Source: Nostoc sp. FACHB-892
GTDB lineage: Bacteria; Cyanobacteriota; Cyanobacteriia; Cyanobacteriales; Nostocaceae
Length of the DNA: 39,047 nt
Assembly: GCF_014698795.1 (NCBI RefSeq)
Contig: NZ_JACJTR010000051.1
Coordinates: 1 to 39,047 of the forward strand
Direction of reading: 5' to 3'
The notes under the pieces are model-generated. The model did no database searches. It was given only the letters and a program-made list of their open reading frames with translations, and had not been told where the DNA came from. Position numbers and translations under genes: made by a program. Positions 1 to 8,262 of the stretch are shown piece after piece (positions within the stretch are counted from its first letter, which is position 1; every line of letters begins with the position of its first letter).

Positions 1-157
1 AACGTTGCCCTATTTCTTGTTGTTCCTTGACTTGCCCACTCGCCAGCCACCACAACATCTGTAACTTTTCTTTCTGGTTTCCCAAAGACGTTGTTTGTAG
101 GCGTTTTTTTAGTTCCTCTTCGCTCTCAGCGATCTCAATCTTAAATGGGCGACTCAT
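1..157 (-). CDS. IS630-type transposase, N-terminal part (runs off the window)
   Basis: A reading frame starts at ATG 157-155 on the minus strand and stays open to the window edge, giving 52 residues that begin MSRPFKIEIAESEEEL and include KEKLQMLWWLASGQV. This is the usual opening of the helix-turn-helix DNA-binding domain of cyanobacterial IS630-family transposases. The catalytic DDE part would lie to the left of the window, so I cannot tell whether the element is intact. Next to the ISH3-type fragment at 209-532 it marks the left edge as an insertion hot spot. The family call rests on recognition of the N-terminal pattern. Confidence 0.6.
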   Translation of the reverse strand, partial: MSRPFKIEIAESEEELKKRLQTTSLGNQKEKLQMLWWLASGQVKEQQEIGQR

Positions 158-208
158 GGGTATGCTCACTTACCGAGTTTGTTTCTCCTTATTATATGTA
201 GCTTCACA

Positions 209-532
209 TTAAATTGGTATTAGGTGTCCGTTTTTAATTCCTCTCGGAACTCGACTTTTTAATGCTTGATTAATTTGTCTCTCTAAGTCTTCAAAATCAG
301 TAATTTTGTTGAGATGATATCTAATATCATTTCCCGATGGAATTTTCTTTAACGTTTTGGCTGTATTCTCAATAGTATCTCCATTACTTGCTGCTCTCAC
401 TAAAATCTCGAATAAAGTTTTTTGATCGCAAGCTCCTTGAGTCTTAATTGATAAGTTTTCTGCTAAACACTCAAGAACTTCGTCTAGAGTTTCTGTCTCT
501 GTTATAGCCAGTTTTTCTAATGAAAAAGTCAA
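209..532 (-). pseudogene. Truncated ISH3-type transposase (N-terminal fragment)
   Basis: This 107-residue frame begins at a TTG codon and contains CDQKTLFEILVRAASNGDTIENTAKTL in pieces, then KKIPSGNDIRYHLNKI and ALKSRVPRGIKNG. Those blocks match the N-terminal domain of the ISH3/IS4-like transposases common in Nostoc genomes. In the family the RVPRG block is followed by a catalytic IDLNLIPYYG stretch; here the frame ends right after GHLIPI, so the catalytic core is missing, apparently by deletion. It is a dead remnant. Confidence 0.6.
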
Positions 533-787
533 TTATTTTAGCAAGATAATACACAACACTTTCATTATTTCACTTCTTGAAACTGTTTAAAAATGATAAA
601 TTTTACTTATGTATCAAGTAGTATATAGCACTTGTTAATACTGATTAATCTGTTGGCGATCGCCTTTTGGAAAAAAGTTTGTGATCTACTGACATTGGGT
701 ATCGCGTTACTTAGTGCAGAAGGCTTTGTGAAATCGCTCTAGTGTGGTGATGGTAGGCGATAACTTCGTTCCATTTCTTTTTGCAGG

Positions 788-943
788 GCCGGACGTACTT
801 TGCTTCAGTTGTTGGTGACTGATGAAAATCGCGGACAAATTACAAGTCTTTACGTTATGGCATCTACAGGCGCAGTACCCATAGGTAACTTAATAGCTGG
901 CGCACTAGCAAGCAAAATTGGTAGTAGCAATAGGTTAATCTAA
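788..943 (+). pseudogene. C-terminal remnant of an MFS exporter
   Basis: In frame from 788 the sequence reads GRTLLQLLVTDENRGQ, then LYVMASTGAVPIGNLIAGAL, and stops at TAA 941-943. This matches the region between late transmembrane helices of EntS-like MFS exporters. The intact exporter at 13503-14774 has the equivalent blocks VAEDKRGRVMSFYALAM and PFGNLLAGTLAQNFG. No start codon or upstream helices remain, so about one eighth of a gene survives. The flanks 533-787 hold no recognisable coding sequence apart from a HIP1 octamer near 656. Confidence 0.55.
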
Positions 944-963
944 CTTTCAAATTAAGAATTATT

Positions 964-2220
964 TTAATAAGTCCAGTTTTGCTTGGTCTGTAAGCTATAG
1001 GTTCCATCTTTCACATTCACCCGCTCAGGAATCAGATTTAAATCTCTAAATATATCTGCCTGATGCTGTAGAGCATCGAGCGATTGGTCGTCAATCGGAA
1101 TGATGGCGCGTTCGCCACTATGTTTGTGTAAAATTTCTAGAACGGATGGATCGATTTCATGGTGTTTAGCCAATCGTTGAATAGCTTCTAATTCCTGTTT
1201 TTTCGCCCAAGTTCCAGCTTCATTTACCTCTTCTAAAATCACCTTGAGTAGGTCGGGATAGTCGCGTACCAGTTCTGGAATCGCGTAATAATAGGTGGGA
1301 ACTTCCACAGAGACTTTATCACCAAATATACTCTCTAGGTCTGTAATCGATCGCCCTGGATAAGCGCTTCGGGCAAGAGTAGCTGTGTAGGGAACCCAAA
1401 TCACCCAAGCATCGATTTCACCTCGGCGGAATCGGGGCAACGCCTCCGGTTGTGTCAGATAAACTGGCTCGATGTCACTAAAATCTAGTCCAACTTTTGC
1501 CAGCGATCGCACAAGTATATAATGTGCGCTTGAACCTTTGTCAAAAGCGATCTTTTTACCCTTCAGGCCAGTAAGCGTCTGAATTGGCGAATCTTCCGGT
1601 ACTAGAATCGCTTGACCTCTGGGAGCGGTATATTTTTCCTTAGCCACCCGCACAAATACATGATCTGCGGCTTGAGAGAAGATACTAGCTGTGCCGCCGC
1701 CGCCGCAAAAGTCAATTGTCCCGTTGCTGAGTGCTTCTATCAGAGAAGAGGCTGATAAAAAGCTTGTCCAGGTGACACTCAGCCCAAATGGTCGCAAACG
1801 CGTTTCCAGCAAGCCTTGAGTACGGAGAACTTCCAAATTTGTCATCCCTTCTGGATATCCAATGTTGAGTTGCTTGAGCCGCCGCGCTTGCTCTGCTAAG
1901 GGCGTGTTGCTAGATTGATTAGAACGCTGAGAAAACCAACGATCCAAAACTATACAGAAAATTATCCCCCCCATAAACAGTCCCACAGCTTCCAGTAACT
2001 GGATTGTAGAGCTTTTGGATAGTTGGAACTGATTACCAGATTCAGAAGCAGCAACAGCATGACCATCAAAAACTAGAGGCAAGACCAAAATCGAGACAAG
2101 TCCGATGGAAAATCTAATTGCAAACCTGTAGATAGCCGATCTACAAGTGGCTGCACTGAACGACCGTAAGATATTTTGACCTGTGCATTTAGGCAGAAGG
2201 TCAATCAAACGGCTAATCAT
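964..2220 (-). CDS. SsuA/NMT1-type substrate-binding protein with an N-terminal membrane anchor
   Basis: A 418-residue protein. Residues about 117-405 form an aliphatic-sulfonate (SsuA, NMT1/THI5-like) periplasmic binding domain, with IGYPEGMTNLEVLR, FCGGGGTASIFSQA, LKGKKIAFDKGSSAHYILVR and RGEIDAWVIWVPY. It is closest in the window to the lipoprotein at 22351. The N-terminus differs from all its relatives: there is no lipobox. Instead there is a hydrophobic segment at about 35-51 ending in AVAA, which could be a signal-peptidase site, then a second one at about 74-92 before the binding domain. It is therefore probably tethered by a helix rather than by lipid. The ribosome-binding site AAGGAGTCATT directly before the ATG supports this start. 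No ssuB or ssuC neighbour is present, so its transporter partner is unknown. Confidence 0.85.
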   Translation of the reverse strand: MISRLIDLLPKCTGQNILRSFSAATCRSAIYRFAIRFSIGLVSILVLPLVFDGHAVAASESGNQFQLSKSSTIQLLEAVGLFMGGIIFCIVLDRWFSQRSNQSSNTPLAEQARRLKQLNIGYPEGMTNLEVLRTQGLLETRLRPFGLSVTWTSFLSASSLIEALSNGTIDFCGGGGTASIFSQAADHVFVRVAKEKYTAPRGQAILVPEDSPIQTLTGLKGKKIAFDKGSSAHYILVRSLAKVGLDFSDIEPVYLTQPEALPRFRRGEIDAWVIWVPYTATLARSAYPGRSITDLESIFGDKVSVEVPTYYYAIPELVRDYPDLLKVILEEVNEAGTWAKKQELEAIQRLAKHHEIDPSVLEILHKHSGERAIIPIDDQSLDALQHQADIFRDLNLIPERVNVKDGTYSLQTKQNWTY

Positions 2221-2334
2221 AATGACTCCTTTGATAAATTATGTGATGGAAATTGCCGGATGAATTGGAGACGCGGGATAAAGTCAAAGCGCCACTTGAT
2301 ATATAAACTACCAAACTTGCTCGCTCGTTACACC

Positions 2335-2369
2335 CAATATGCGATATTCACATTATCATATCGATATTG
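2335..2369. promoter_or_regulatory. Inverted repeat upstream of the first CadD-type gene
   Basis: CAATAT(G)CGATAT at 2335-2347 faces ATATCGATATTG at 2358-2369, two 12-base arms with one bulged base and a 10-base centre. It lies about 70 bases before the CadD start and about 115 before the divergent binding-protein gene. An A+T-rich interrupted palindrome in this place could be an operator, for example for an ArsR/SmtB-type metal sensor, but no such regulator is encoded here. It is not related to the 26-bp sulfur-gene repeat. Confidence 0.35.
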
Positions 2370-2440
2370 TGTGGATTTTCTAAAAATGTTGAGCAATCGC
2401 TAGTTTTGCTCATCAGATAGGTGTTAAGTGAGGAATGTTG

Positions 2441-3109
2441 ATGGATTGGTTCATTGCAACAATTAAGATTGGGCTAGCTGCGGCTGTGGCAACAACATTT
2501 GATGACAATATTTATCTAACGGCCTTCTTCAGTGAGGTCAATCGGACTTTTCGTCCTCAACATGTTGTAGTTGGTGAAATTCTAGGGTTCACGACATTAA
2601 TCATAGTAAGTTTACTTGGTTTCTTACTGGATCTAGCAATTCCATCAACTTGGACTGGTTTACTGGGGATTCTGCCGATACTCATTGGCTTGAACAATTT
2701 GCTTAATTTAAATAAGGATGCCTCCGCCCAAGATAAGTCAGCCAATTTGAAAAGAAACTCTAAATTTCGAGGATTTGATTCCAGAAAGCGATCGCTCTGG
2801 GACGTAGTCCGTGATCCGCAGACCTATCGCGTCTCCTCAGTAACAATTGCCAACGGCAGCAACAATCTTGGCATCTATATCCCCCTGTTTGCCACTAGCT
2901 CAATCCAAAATCTGACTGTGATCATACCAGTTTGCTATTTTATTGTTTTTTGCTGGTTGTTTATGTCCTACAGTCTGACTCGTCTACCTGGTATCGCTTT
3001 GATACTCAGCCGTTATGCTAGCAAGATTTTCCCCTTCGTTCTGATGTGGCTGGGTTTTAGAATTCTGGTAGACAGCGAATCTTATCGTATTTTTCTCCCG
3101 AACACTTGA
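2441..3109 (+). CDS. CadD-family cadmium resistance/permease membrane protein
   Basis: A polytopic inner-membrane protein of 222 residues and about five or six hydrophobic segments. Family marks are TTFDDNIYLTAFFSEVN near the N-terminus, PQHVVVGEILGF, and VTIANGSNNLGIYIPLFA in the second half. CadD proteins are LysE-superfamily transporters linked to cadmium resistance; the actual substrate here is unknown. An upstream ATG exists at 2435, but AGGA abuts it directly, whereas ATG 2441 is six bases from that ribosome-binding site and lines up with the likely start of the paralogue at 4800-5543. It is divergent from the binding-protein gene. Confidence 0.8.
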   Translation: MDWFIATIKIGLAAAVATTFDDNIYLTAFFSEVNRTFRPQHVVVGEILGFTTLIIVSLLGFLLDLAIPSTWTGLLGILPILIGLNNLLNLNKDASAQDKSANLKRNSKFRGFDSRKRSLWDVVRDPQTYRVSSVTIANGSNNLGIYIPLFATSSIQNLTVIIPVCYFIVFCWLFMSYSLTRLPGIALILSRYASKIFPFVLMWLGFRILVDSESYRIFLPNT

Positions 3110-3848
3110 CAGATAAATGTTATTAGTCATCAGTTTGGTGAGATTCTGAAAGCTAAAGTCAATAGAGCTTAACTCGTGCATAAGCAGTCTCGTTTTAGTT
3201 GGTAAACCCAGTGCGTAATTACAACCGTAGCTTTCATTAATAATCTCCTAAACTCAACGTTTTTTGAAATACTACTCATTAAGTTTGGCTGTAGCTACCA
3301 TCAATCCCCACACAACACCAAAATGAATTTTAGTTGCACGAAAAACTGCAAAATTTGTATCTTCAAGCAAGCGGTGAAGTTCATTTTGGTTGGAACACTG
3401 CTTATGAGCTAGATCATTTGCCCCTTACCCTTGACCCCAGATCATAAGGAAAGTGAAAAATGCTTATCCGAACTGTATTGACCGCAGTCCTTGCAAACCC
3501 TGGCAAATACAAGATTTCATGTTTTTGAAATTTTTAGCTACATCATAAAAATTAGAAAAGCTTTAGCTTTTTAGCTGTTCTAGAATTAATGTGTTCCTTT
3601 GTTGACAGACGCAGGCCGAAGTAGCTTGCTTCCACAAAGTGGTACGACAAGCTACTTCGGCTGCGCTCAGTACAAGTCAGTGACCATCGTAGACATCGCT
3701 GGGATTCTCCCTCGCCTTCAAATATTCTCACGAGTAATTACTTTTATTTATCGTTCTAACAAGAAAGAATATTTGCTTCTATCGGCGGCAAAGCTTAACT
3801 TTAAAGTATCAAGTCAAACACATACTGAATTAACTAAACAGGTGCAGC
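3110..3848. other. Long intergenic region with one hairpin repeat
   Basis: No convincing gene. The hairpin at 3615-3661 is listed separately. On the minus strand 3272-3424 is open for 50 codons without a start and reads somewhat like protein (ELHRLLEDTNFAVFRATK, then GVVWGLMVATAKL); it may be a decayed gene but I do not recognise it. Frames crossing the hairpin are products of the repeat. Confidence 0.4.
3615..3661. repeat. Short dispersed hairpin repeat (Nostoc type)
   Basis: GCCGAAGTAGCTTG at 3615-3628 is the exact reverse complement of CAAGCTACTTCGGC at 3648-3661. The 19-base loop itself contains CCAC-AAA-GTGG. The flank GTAGACATCGCTG (from about 3690) resembles the CGAAGACATCGCTG end of the repeat at 37543. 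No T-run follows, so it is a mobile short repeat rather than a terminator. Confidence 0.65.
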
Positions 3849-4508
3849 ATGAATACGAGCAAAAAAATATTGTCAAATAACCTTGATGTAAAAGCATTTC
3901 AAAACACTCAAGTTGCACAGAAAGCTCCAGACGCATCGATAGAGCAATTAACGCGCGGACAACAGCTTGCTGATAAATTAGCAAACCATGTAGGCTCTTG
4001 GAAATTTCTGATTTGCCAAAGTACCATTTTGGCGGGATGGGTGGGAATGAACTTGACACCAGGAGTCCCCCACTGGGATAATTCACCGTTCATCATGCTC
4101 AACTTAGTGTTTTCATTTGCTTCAGCCTACACAGCGCCAATTGTATTGATGAGTCAGAATCGCCAGTCTCAGACTGACCGCAGAAGTACCGAAATCGACC
4201 ACCAAGTGAATCTTAAAGCCAGTCAAAATATTGAACTACTACATCAGAAATTGGATGAATTACACTCTCAAAAGGTTAACGATCTAACTCAAATTATCAA
4301 AGAGCAGCAACAAATTATCAATGAACTTCAAATAACTTTAGTATATAGCCCGAAAGAGGATAAAAAAGCTAAAGTGGCTCTATTACCAGGCTTGCATATT
4401 CAAACTAATAGCAAATTTCCTAAACAACCTTCTAGCAATAAATCTTTTACAGTTGCTCAAGCAGTTGGAGACAATAACAATGCTGTTGAAAAACTGACTC
4501 GTTACTAA
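3849..4508 (+). CDS. DUF1003 family membrane protein
   Basis: A 219-residue protein. It has a DUF1003 core with GQQLADKLANHVGSWKFLI, then a first membrane segment (STILAGWVGMNL), PHWDNSPFIMLNLVFSFAS as the second segment, and MSQNRQSQTDRRSTEIDHQV, followed by a charged coiled-coil-like stretch (about residues 115-155, LHQKLDELHSQKV). The tail beyond residue 160 is polar and low in complexity, and longer than in many relatives. The biochemical function of DUF1003 is not known. It stands between the two CadD-type genes on the same strand but with wide gaps, so co-transcription is uncertain. Confidence 0.85.
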   Translation: MNTSKKILSNNLDVKAFQNTQVAQKAPDASIEQLTRGQQLADKLANHVGSWKFLICQSTILAGWVGMNLTPGVPHWDNSPFIMLNLVFSFASAYTAPIVLMSQNRQSQTDRRSTEIDHQVNLKASQNIELLHQKLDELHSQKVNDLTQIIKEQQQIINELQITLVYSPKEDKKAKVALLPGLHIQTNSKFPKQPSSNKSFTVAQAVGDNNNAVEKLTRY

Positions 4509-4799
4509 TTAATCAGGCATAAATGCTTTTTTGATTAGCAGATCATCAGCTACGTTTTACTTGAATTAATCCATTTGTAGGTTTGATATGCTCCCATTTG
4601 ACGCTAAGTTAAAGCTGTTATTTAACTTTTGTAACAATAAAGAATATTTGCTTTAAATTAGGATTTTCACAAAGTTAATTTATATTTTTTGTACTTCATT
4701 ACCAGTAGACACAGCTTCCCAAATGCATTGGAGATACTATATTTACACTCTTGATTAACTAGCAACTTTCCCTAGATTTTCAGACATCAGCGAACATTA

Positions 4800-5543
4800 A
4801 TGGAAAAAGTATCAACCACAAAATTGAACGAAGATGAAATGAACGAACTTATTACAGCTATCCCCACCGGAATCACAGCTTTTATAGCTACAAATTTAGA
4901 TGATTTAGTTATCCTCACGCTGTTATTCTCGCAGGTAAATGCCACTTTTCGCCGCCAGCATATCGTAATTGGCCAATATCTAGGGTTCTGTACTCTGGTT
5001 ATTGCCAGCCTAATGGGTTTTTTAGGAGGGTTGATATTACCATCCCATTGGATTGGGCTTTTGGGTTTAGTACCAATTAGTATTGGATTAAATAGTCTGC
5101 TCAATCCAGAAATTAATTCTTCATCTGATGTAGAATCAGAAATACAATTGTCTGATTCTTCTACTTTCGCTAGTTTTTTATCTCCTCAAGCTTATAGTGT
5201 GGCGGCTATTACCATCGCCAACGGCAGTGATAATGTAGGTATTTATATGCCCTTGTTTGCTAATAGTACTTTTTCTGAGTTGCTAGTGATTATTGCAGTC
5301 TTCTTGTTACTGGTAGGTGTTTGGTGTTACATAACTTATAGATTAACGTGTCAAAAGTCGCTCGCAAATTTGCTAACCCGTTACGGCAATAATTTTGTTC
5401 CTTTTGTCTTGATAGGTTTAGGTGTCTTTATTATCCTAGACAGTGCTTCATTGACTCCAATTGCTTTGATAGCTACGTGTCTATGTTTAATGGGACTAAT
5501 CAAAATAATCCAAACTTCTAAATTCAAAGCACAAAGTTTGTAA
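4800..5543 (+). CDS. CadD-family membrane protein, second copy
   Basis: A paralogue of 2441-3109 with the same landmarks: IATNLDDLVILTLLFSQVN, RRQHIVIGQYLGF, HWIGLLGLVPISIGLN and ITIANGSDNVGIYMPLFA. Several hydrophobic helices predict an inner-membrane transporter, and heavy-metal export is inferred from the family only. The given start adds a 13-residue hydrophilic leader; Met14 (4839) aligns better with the start of the first copy, so the true start may be 4839. Neither has a strong ribosome-binding site. Confidence 0.75.
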   Translation: MEKVSTTKLNEDEMNELITAIPTGITAFIATNLDDLVILTLLFSQVNATFRRQHIVIGQYLGFCTLVIASLMGFLGGLILPSHWIGLLGLVPISIGLNSLLNPEINSSSDVESEIQLSDSSTFASFLSPQAYSVAAITIANGSDNVGIYMPLFANSTFSELLVIIAVFLLLVGVWCYITYRLTCQKSLANLLTRYGNNFVPFVLIGLGVFIILDSASLTPIALIATCLCLMGLIKIIQTSKFKAQSL

Positions 5544-5848
5544 TTTTAAAAATACATGAAAAAATTCCCCTTTCTTTTACAGTTTTAGTACTTTTAATCA
5601 ACTTAGTAGTAGGTTATCCCTCTTAAAAACAATAGTAAATTTGTCAATCGATAGACCAATACTAATAGACTTGAAAGTTTTACTAAGATTCAAGACTCAG
5701 CATTTCACTAAATCGAAATTTATGCAAAAATATTGAAAAAGCTTCTTTATGTTGGCAATAATTTTGCTTTTTAACTCTTTTACTCAAGTGTTAAGCAGCT
5801 AAGAGCTTCCTTCGGTGATTACAAAAATCTCAAACCAGAGAGAAAAAT
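5544..5848. other. Intergenic region, nothing recognised
   Basis: About 300 A+T-rich bases between the second CadD-type gene and the secreted protein. I see no open frame, no repeat and no clear terminator. AGAGAG just before 5849 is the probable ribosome-binding site of the next gene. Confidence 0.4.
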
Positions 5849-6472
5849 ATGCAGTTCATCAAAATTATTCTTGTCGCTCTCGTGTTTATTGTGAATTTGA
5901 CAATTGCTGAACCTTCTTGGGCAGGCAAAGATTTCACCAAAGGAACTGATTATACTGAGGTAACTCAAGAAATCAATCAACTTCTAACTGTGAAAGATAA
6001 CCCGGAACAAGCTGGCTATACACCTGAGCAATTTCAAGCTCGACTATCACAATTGCAGTCTCAAAAGTATGTGATAGAAACAGCTAGAAAACGAGCGCAG
6101 TGCTTTAATCAAACCGGTAAAACTTTGGGTATCTACGCCAATAAACCGAAAAAATCTCCAACTCAACTTTACTTCTTAGCAGCAGGGGAAATTACAGATG
6201 ATGATTGGGATTGTGATGGTATCTACCTACCCGCAGGTACTCAGGTAGTTTTAAGTCCTAATACTGAAGTACAAGAGTTAACCCAACCCATTGCTGTCAA
6301 GTTTGTCGATGGTACACAGTCCATTGCTAGAAGCAATCCAGCTACTGGTGCAATTGAATTGAATGTTGCACCTGCCAAAGTCTTCAAAGCTGGTGAAGGC
6401 AACTGGTTGCTACCTACGTTATCTCAGGCAGATATTGACGCGCAAGTTCCTAGTCCACAAATCATTGATTAA
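5849..6472 (+). CDS. Secreted protein of unknown function
   Basis: A 207-residue protein with a clear Sec signal peptide: MQFIKIILVALVFIVNL, then a cleavage-like AEPSWA-G near residue 26. The mature part has a helical N-terminal half and a C-terminal half with two cysteines (in KRAQCFNQTG and DDWDCDGIY) that could form a disulfide in the periplasm. I do not recognise the family; it looks like a cyanobacterial hypothetical protein. A strong terminator follows at 6539, so it probably forms its own transcript. Confidence 0.7.
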   Translation: MQFIKIILVALVFIVNLTIAEPSWAGKDFTKGTDYTEVTQEINQLLTVKDNPEQAGYTPEQFQARLSQLQSQKYVIETARKRAQCFNQTGKTLGIYANKPKKSPTQLYFLAAGEITDDDWDCDGIYLPAGTQVVLSPNTEVQELTQPIAVKFVDGTQSIARSNPATGAIELNVAPAKVFKAGEGNWLLPTLSQADIDAQVPSPQIID

Positions 6473-6538
6473 TGTTTGCTAGGCATTCAATTTTGATGCG
6501 ATAAGCGCGTCAATTCTAATTACACTAAATAATACTTT

Positions 6539-6564
6539 ACCCCTCTTAACTAAGAGGGGTTTTT
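6539..6564 (+). terminator. Rho-independent terminator
   Basis: ACCCCTCTTA and TAAGAGGGGT pair over ten bases around a two-base centre and are followed at once by a run of T. It ends the transcript of the secreted-protein gene at 5849-6472. Confidence 0.8.
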
Positions 6565-6654
6565 AATTAATAGAGTAGGTATAATTGAAAAGATTACGTC
6601 GGCTTAGAGTGATAAATAGCGAGCGCATCTGGGTGCAGACAATTATAATTCACA

Positions 6655-6897
6655 TTAGGCGTGAATTATTGCCAGTTTTTCTAGCTCTGTATAGGGCAAT
6701 CTCCGATCGCGATCCCGTTCTGTTGCCTCTTGAGCAAATTCTGCCGCTAATTGTTGGGCTATTTCAAGGGCTTCTCGATCGCTAGTAATAATATGTGCAG
6801 TGCGTTCCCGATTAGGGTTGTCATAAGCATCGCTTGTGAAAACTTGAGTCTTACCGACTTTTTCCTGGACATAAACTTCAAATGTCTCTGAGGTTAT
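6655..6897 (-). pseudogene. Decayed SfnB/acyl-CoA-dehydrogenase-like gene, N-terminal fragment
   Basis: Directly after the monooxygenase stop, the minus strand is open for 80 codons: TSETFEVYVQEKVG, then TAHIITSDREALEIAQQLAA and EATERDRDRRLPYTELEKL, ending HA-stop at 6655. The ERDRDR-LPY block is the N-terminal signature of SfnB-type sulfur-acquisition oxidoreductases (compare SERDRDRILPY in the intact protein at 29146). About 320 residues are missing. The frame begins with ATA (6897-6895) overlapping the TAA of the upstream gene. An ATGA overlap with two base changes would explain this, so the start codon itself may have mutated. A 9-bp inverted repeat (ATAATTCAC/GTGAATTAT, 6645-6669) sits at the broken end. 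Confidence 0.65.
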
Positions 6898-7952
6898 ACT
6901 ACAGGTTGTAGGCGTTTAACCCTTGGTATCACCTCTGCGGCAAAGCGATCTAACTCTCGTGCAAAGGGAGAGAACTGTAACATAAAGGTTTCTACACCGA
7001 TGTCTACAAAGTCAAGAATTCGAGATGCCACTGTGTCATAACTGCCTACTAAACCAGCCGCCGTACCACCGTTAGTACCTACATGGGGATACTTCTCAAA
7101 AGTTTTGAACATGACGGTGGCGGGATCATTTCCATTCAAGATGTTTGGCATATATGGCTCAGTTTCTCGTGCTTGCAAAAATGTCAGCCGCTCTAATTCT
7201 TCTTGGGCTTCTTTGTCAGTTGGACGAGCAATAATAAACGCTGACATTCCAAATCGTAGCGGCTGGAGTTGCTTGCCCCTTCTGCGGGAGACATCAGTAA
7301 TAATCTTGTGAACTTCTGCAATCGGCTGACCATTAATAAAGAAGACATCTGCCTCTTGAACCGCTAAGGATCTAGCTGGATCTGATTCACCCCCCAGGTA
7401 AACTCGTGGACGAGGTTGAGCTACAGGTGTTGGGCGATAACTTAGATCCTGAATTTGAAAGTATTCACCTTGATAGTTTACTTTTTCCCCACTCCACAGA
7501 GCCTTGACAACTTTTATCCAATCTTCAGAGTAACGGTAACGTTCATCATGTTCAAGAAAGGGAATACCAGCCTTTTCCATTTCTGTGCGAAACCAGCCAC
7601 TAACCAAGTTAATGGAAAATCTGCCATTACTAATAGCATCAATACCCAGTGCCATTTTTGCTAAGACAGCAGGATGAAATAATAAAGGCTTAATTGCTGC
7701 AATAATCTCAATTTTTTCAGTGGCTTCGGCGAGGGCCGCTGCTGCTGTCCAGGTTTCTAGTTGATCAAAATCTTGGTCGTAACAATTGATTATGTGTTGT
7801 GCCAGAAGTGTAGATGAAAAACCTACTCGTTCCGCTTGAATCAGGAGCGATCGCGCCCTGGCATAACTGGCATCAAATGGATCTTCGGGTTGATTTAGCG
7901 GCCCCCAGTTTCCATAGACCGGAATCCAAATTCCATAGCGTGGTTCAGTCAT
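6894..7952 (-). CDS. LLM-class flavin-dependent monooxygenase (SfnG/SsuD-like), copy 1
   Basis: A 352-residue TIM-barrel enzyme of the bacterial luciferase family. Family blocks are EPRYGIWIPVYGN at the start, ALGIDAISNGRF, NLVSGWF, HDERYRYSEDW, GEYFQIQDL, PRVYLGGESDPA and GTAAGLVGSYDTVASR. Such enzymes use FMNH2 and O2 to cleave sulfonates or sulfones to sulfite plus an aldehyde. The substrate here is unknown, but the SGWF and HDERYR blocks are typical of SfnG dimethylsulfone monooxygenases. It is a close paralogue of the genes at 18284 and 19517. The decayed sfnB-like fragment follows with overlapping ends, and SsuE at 8263 on the same strand could supply reduced flavin. GGAG lies about 11 bases before the ATG. 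Confidence 0.88.
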   Translation of the reverse strand: MTEPRYGIWIPVYGNWGPLNQPEDPFDASYARARSLLIQAERVGFSSTLLAQHIINCYDQDFDQLETWTAAAALAEATEKIEIIAAIKPLLFHPAVLAKMALGIDAISNGRFSINLVSGWFRTEMEKAGIPFLEHDERYRYSEDWIKVVKALWSGEKVNYQGEYFQIQDLSYRPTPVAQPRPRVYLGGESDPARSLAVQEADVFFINGQPIAEVHKIITDVSRRRGKQLQPLRFGMSAFIIARPTDKEAQEELERLTFLQARETEPYMPNILNGNDPATVMFKTFEKYPHVGTNGGTAAGLVGSYDTVASRILDFVDIGVETFMLQFSPFARELDRFAAEVIPRVKRLQPVV

Positions 7953-8262
7953 GGTCGCTTTGCTCCAATTTCAATGAGAACTACCAGTTACAATCAGTTA
8001 TTCAAAATATCTGCTATCACTGCTTAATCCTATTAACACTGCATTCTAGCTGCATAAGCCGTTTTATAAAAAATAGCAGATGGATGGAAATCACCCAGCT
8101 GCTGGTAAGAAGGGAGTAACGATAACTCTGATTAATTAACCTGAGTTCGAGATAAGCTGAAACCCTTATTACACCGTTGCTTGATTCTGACATATGTCAA
8201 CGTGTTTGCGTCTTTCCGTCAACTAACGCTGAATAAATCTTCTTAACCCGAACTGACGTTAA
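7953..8262. other. Intergenic region before monooxygenase copy 1
   Basis: No gene seen. It contains a perfect 12-base palindrome, TGACATATGTCA, at 8188-8199, which could be a regulator site for the minus-strand monooxygenase gene. The 26-bp sulfur-gene repeat is absent here. The plus-strand frame that crosses this region is an antisense shadow. Confidence 0.35.

Noticed and set aside
3272..3424. Open minus-strand stretch of 50 codons with protein-like composition
   Set aside because: No start codon and no family recognised; mentioned only within the intergenic entry.
3599..3880. Open frame of 93 codons on the plus strand
   Set aside because: It is created by the hairpin repeat at 3615-3661 and overlaps the DUF1003 gene start; no protein-like pattern.
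6585..6785. Plus-strand frame of 66 codons
   Set aside because: Antisense shadow of the sfnB-like fragment on the minus strand.
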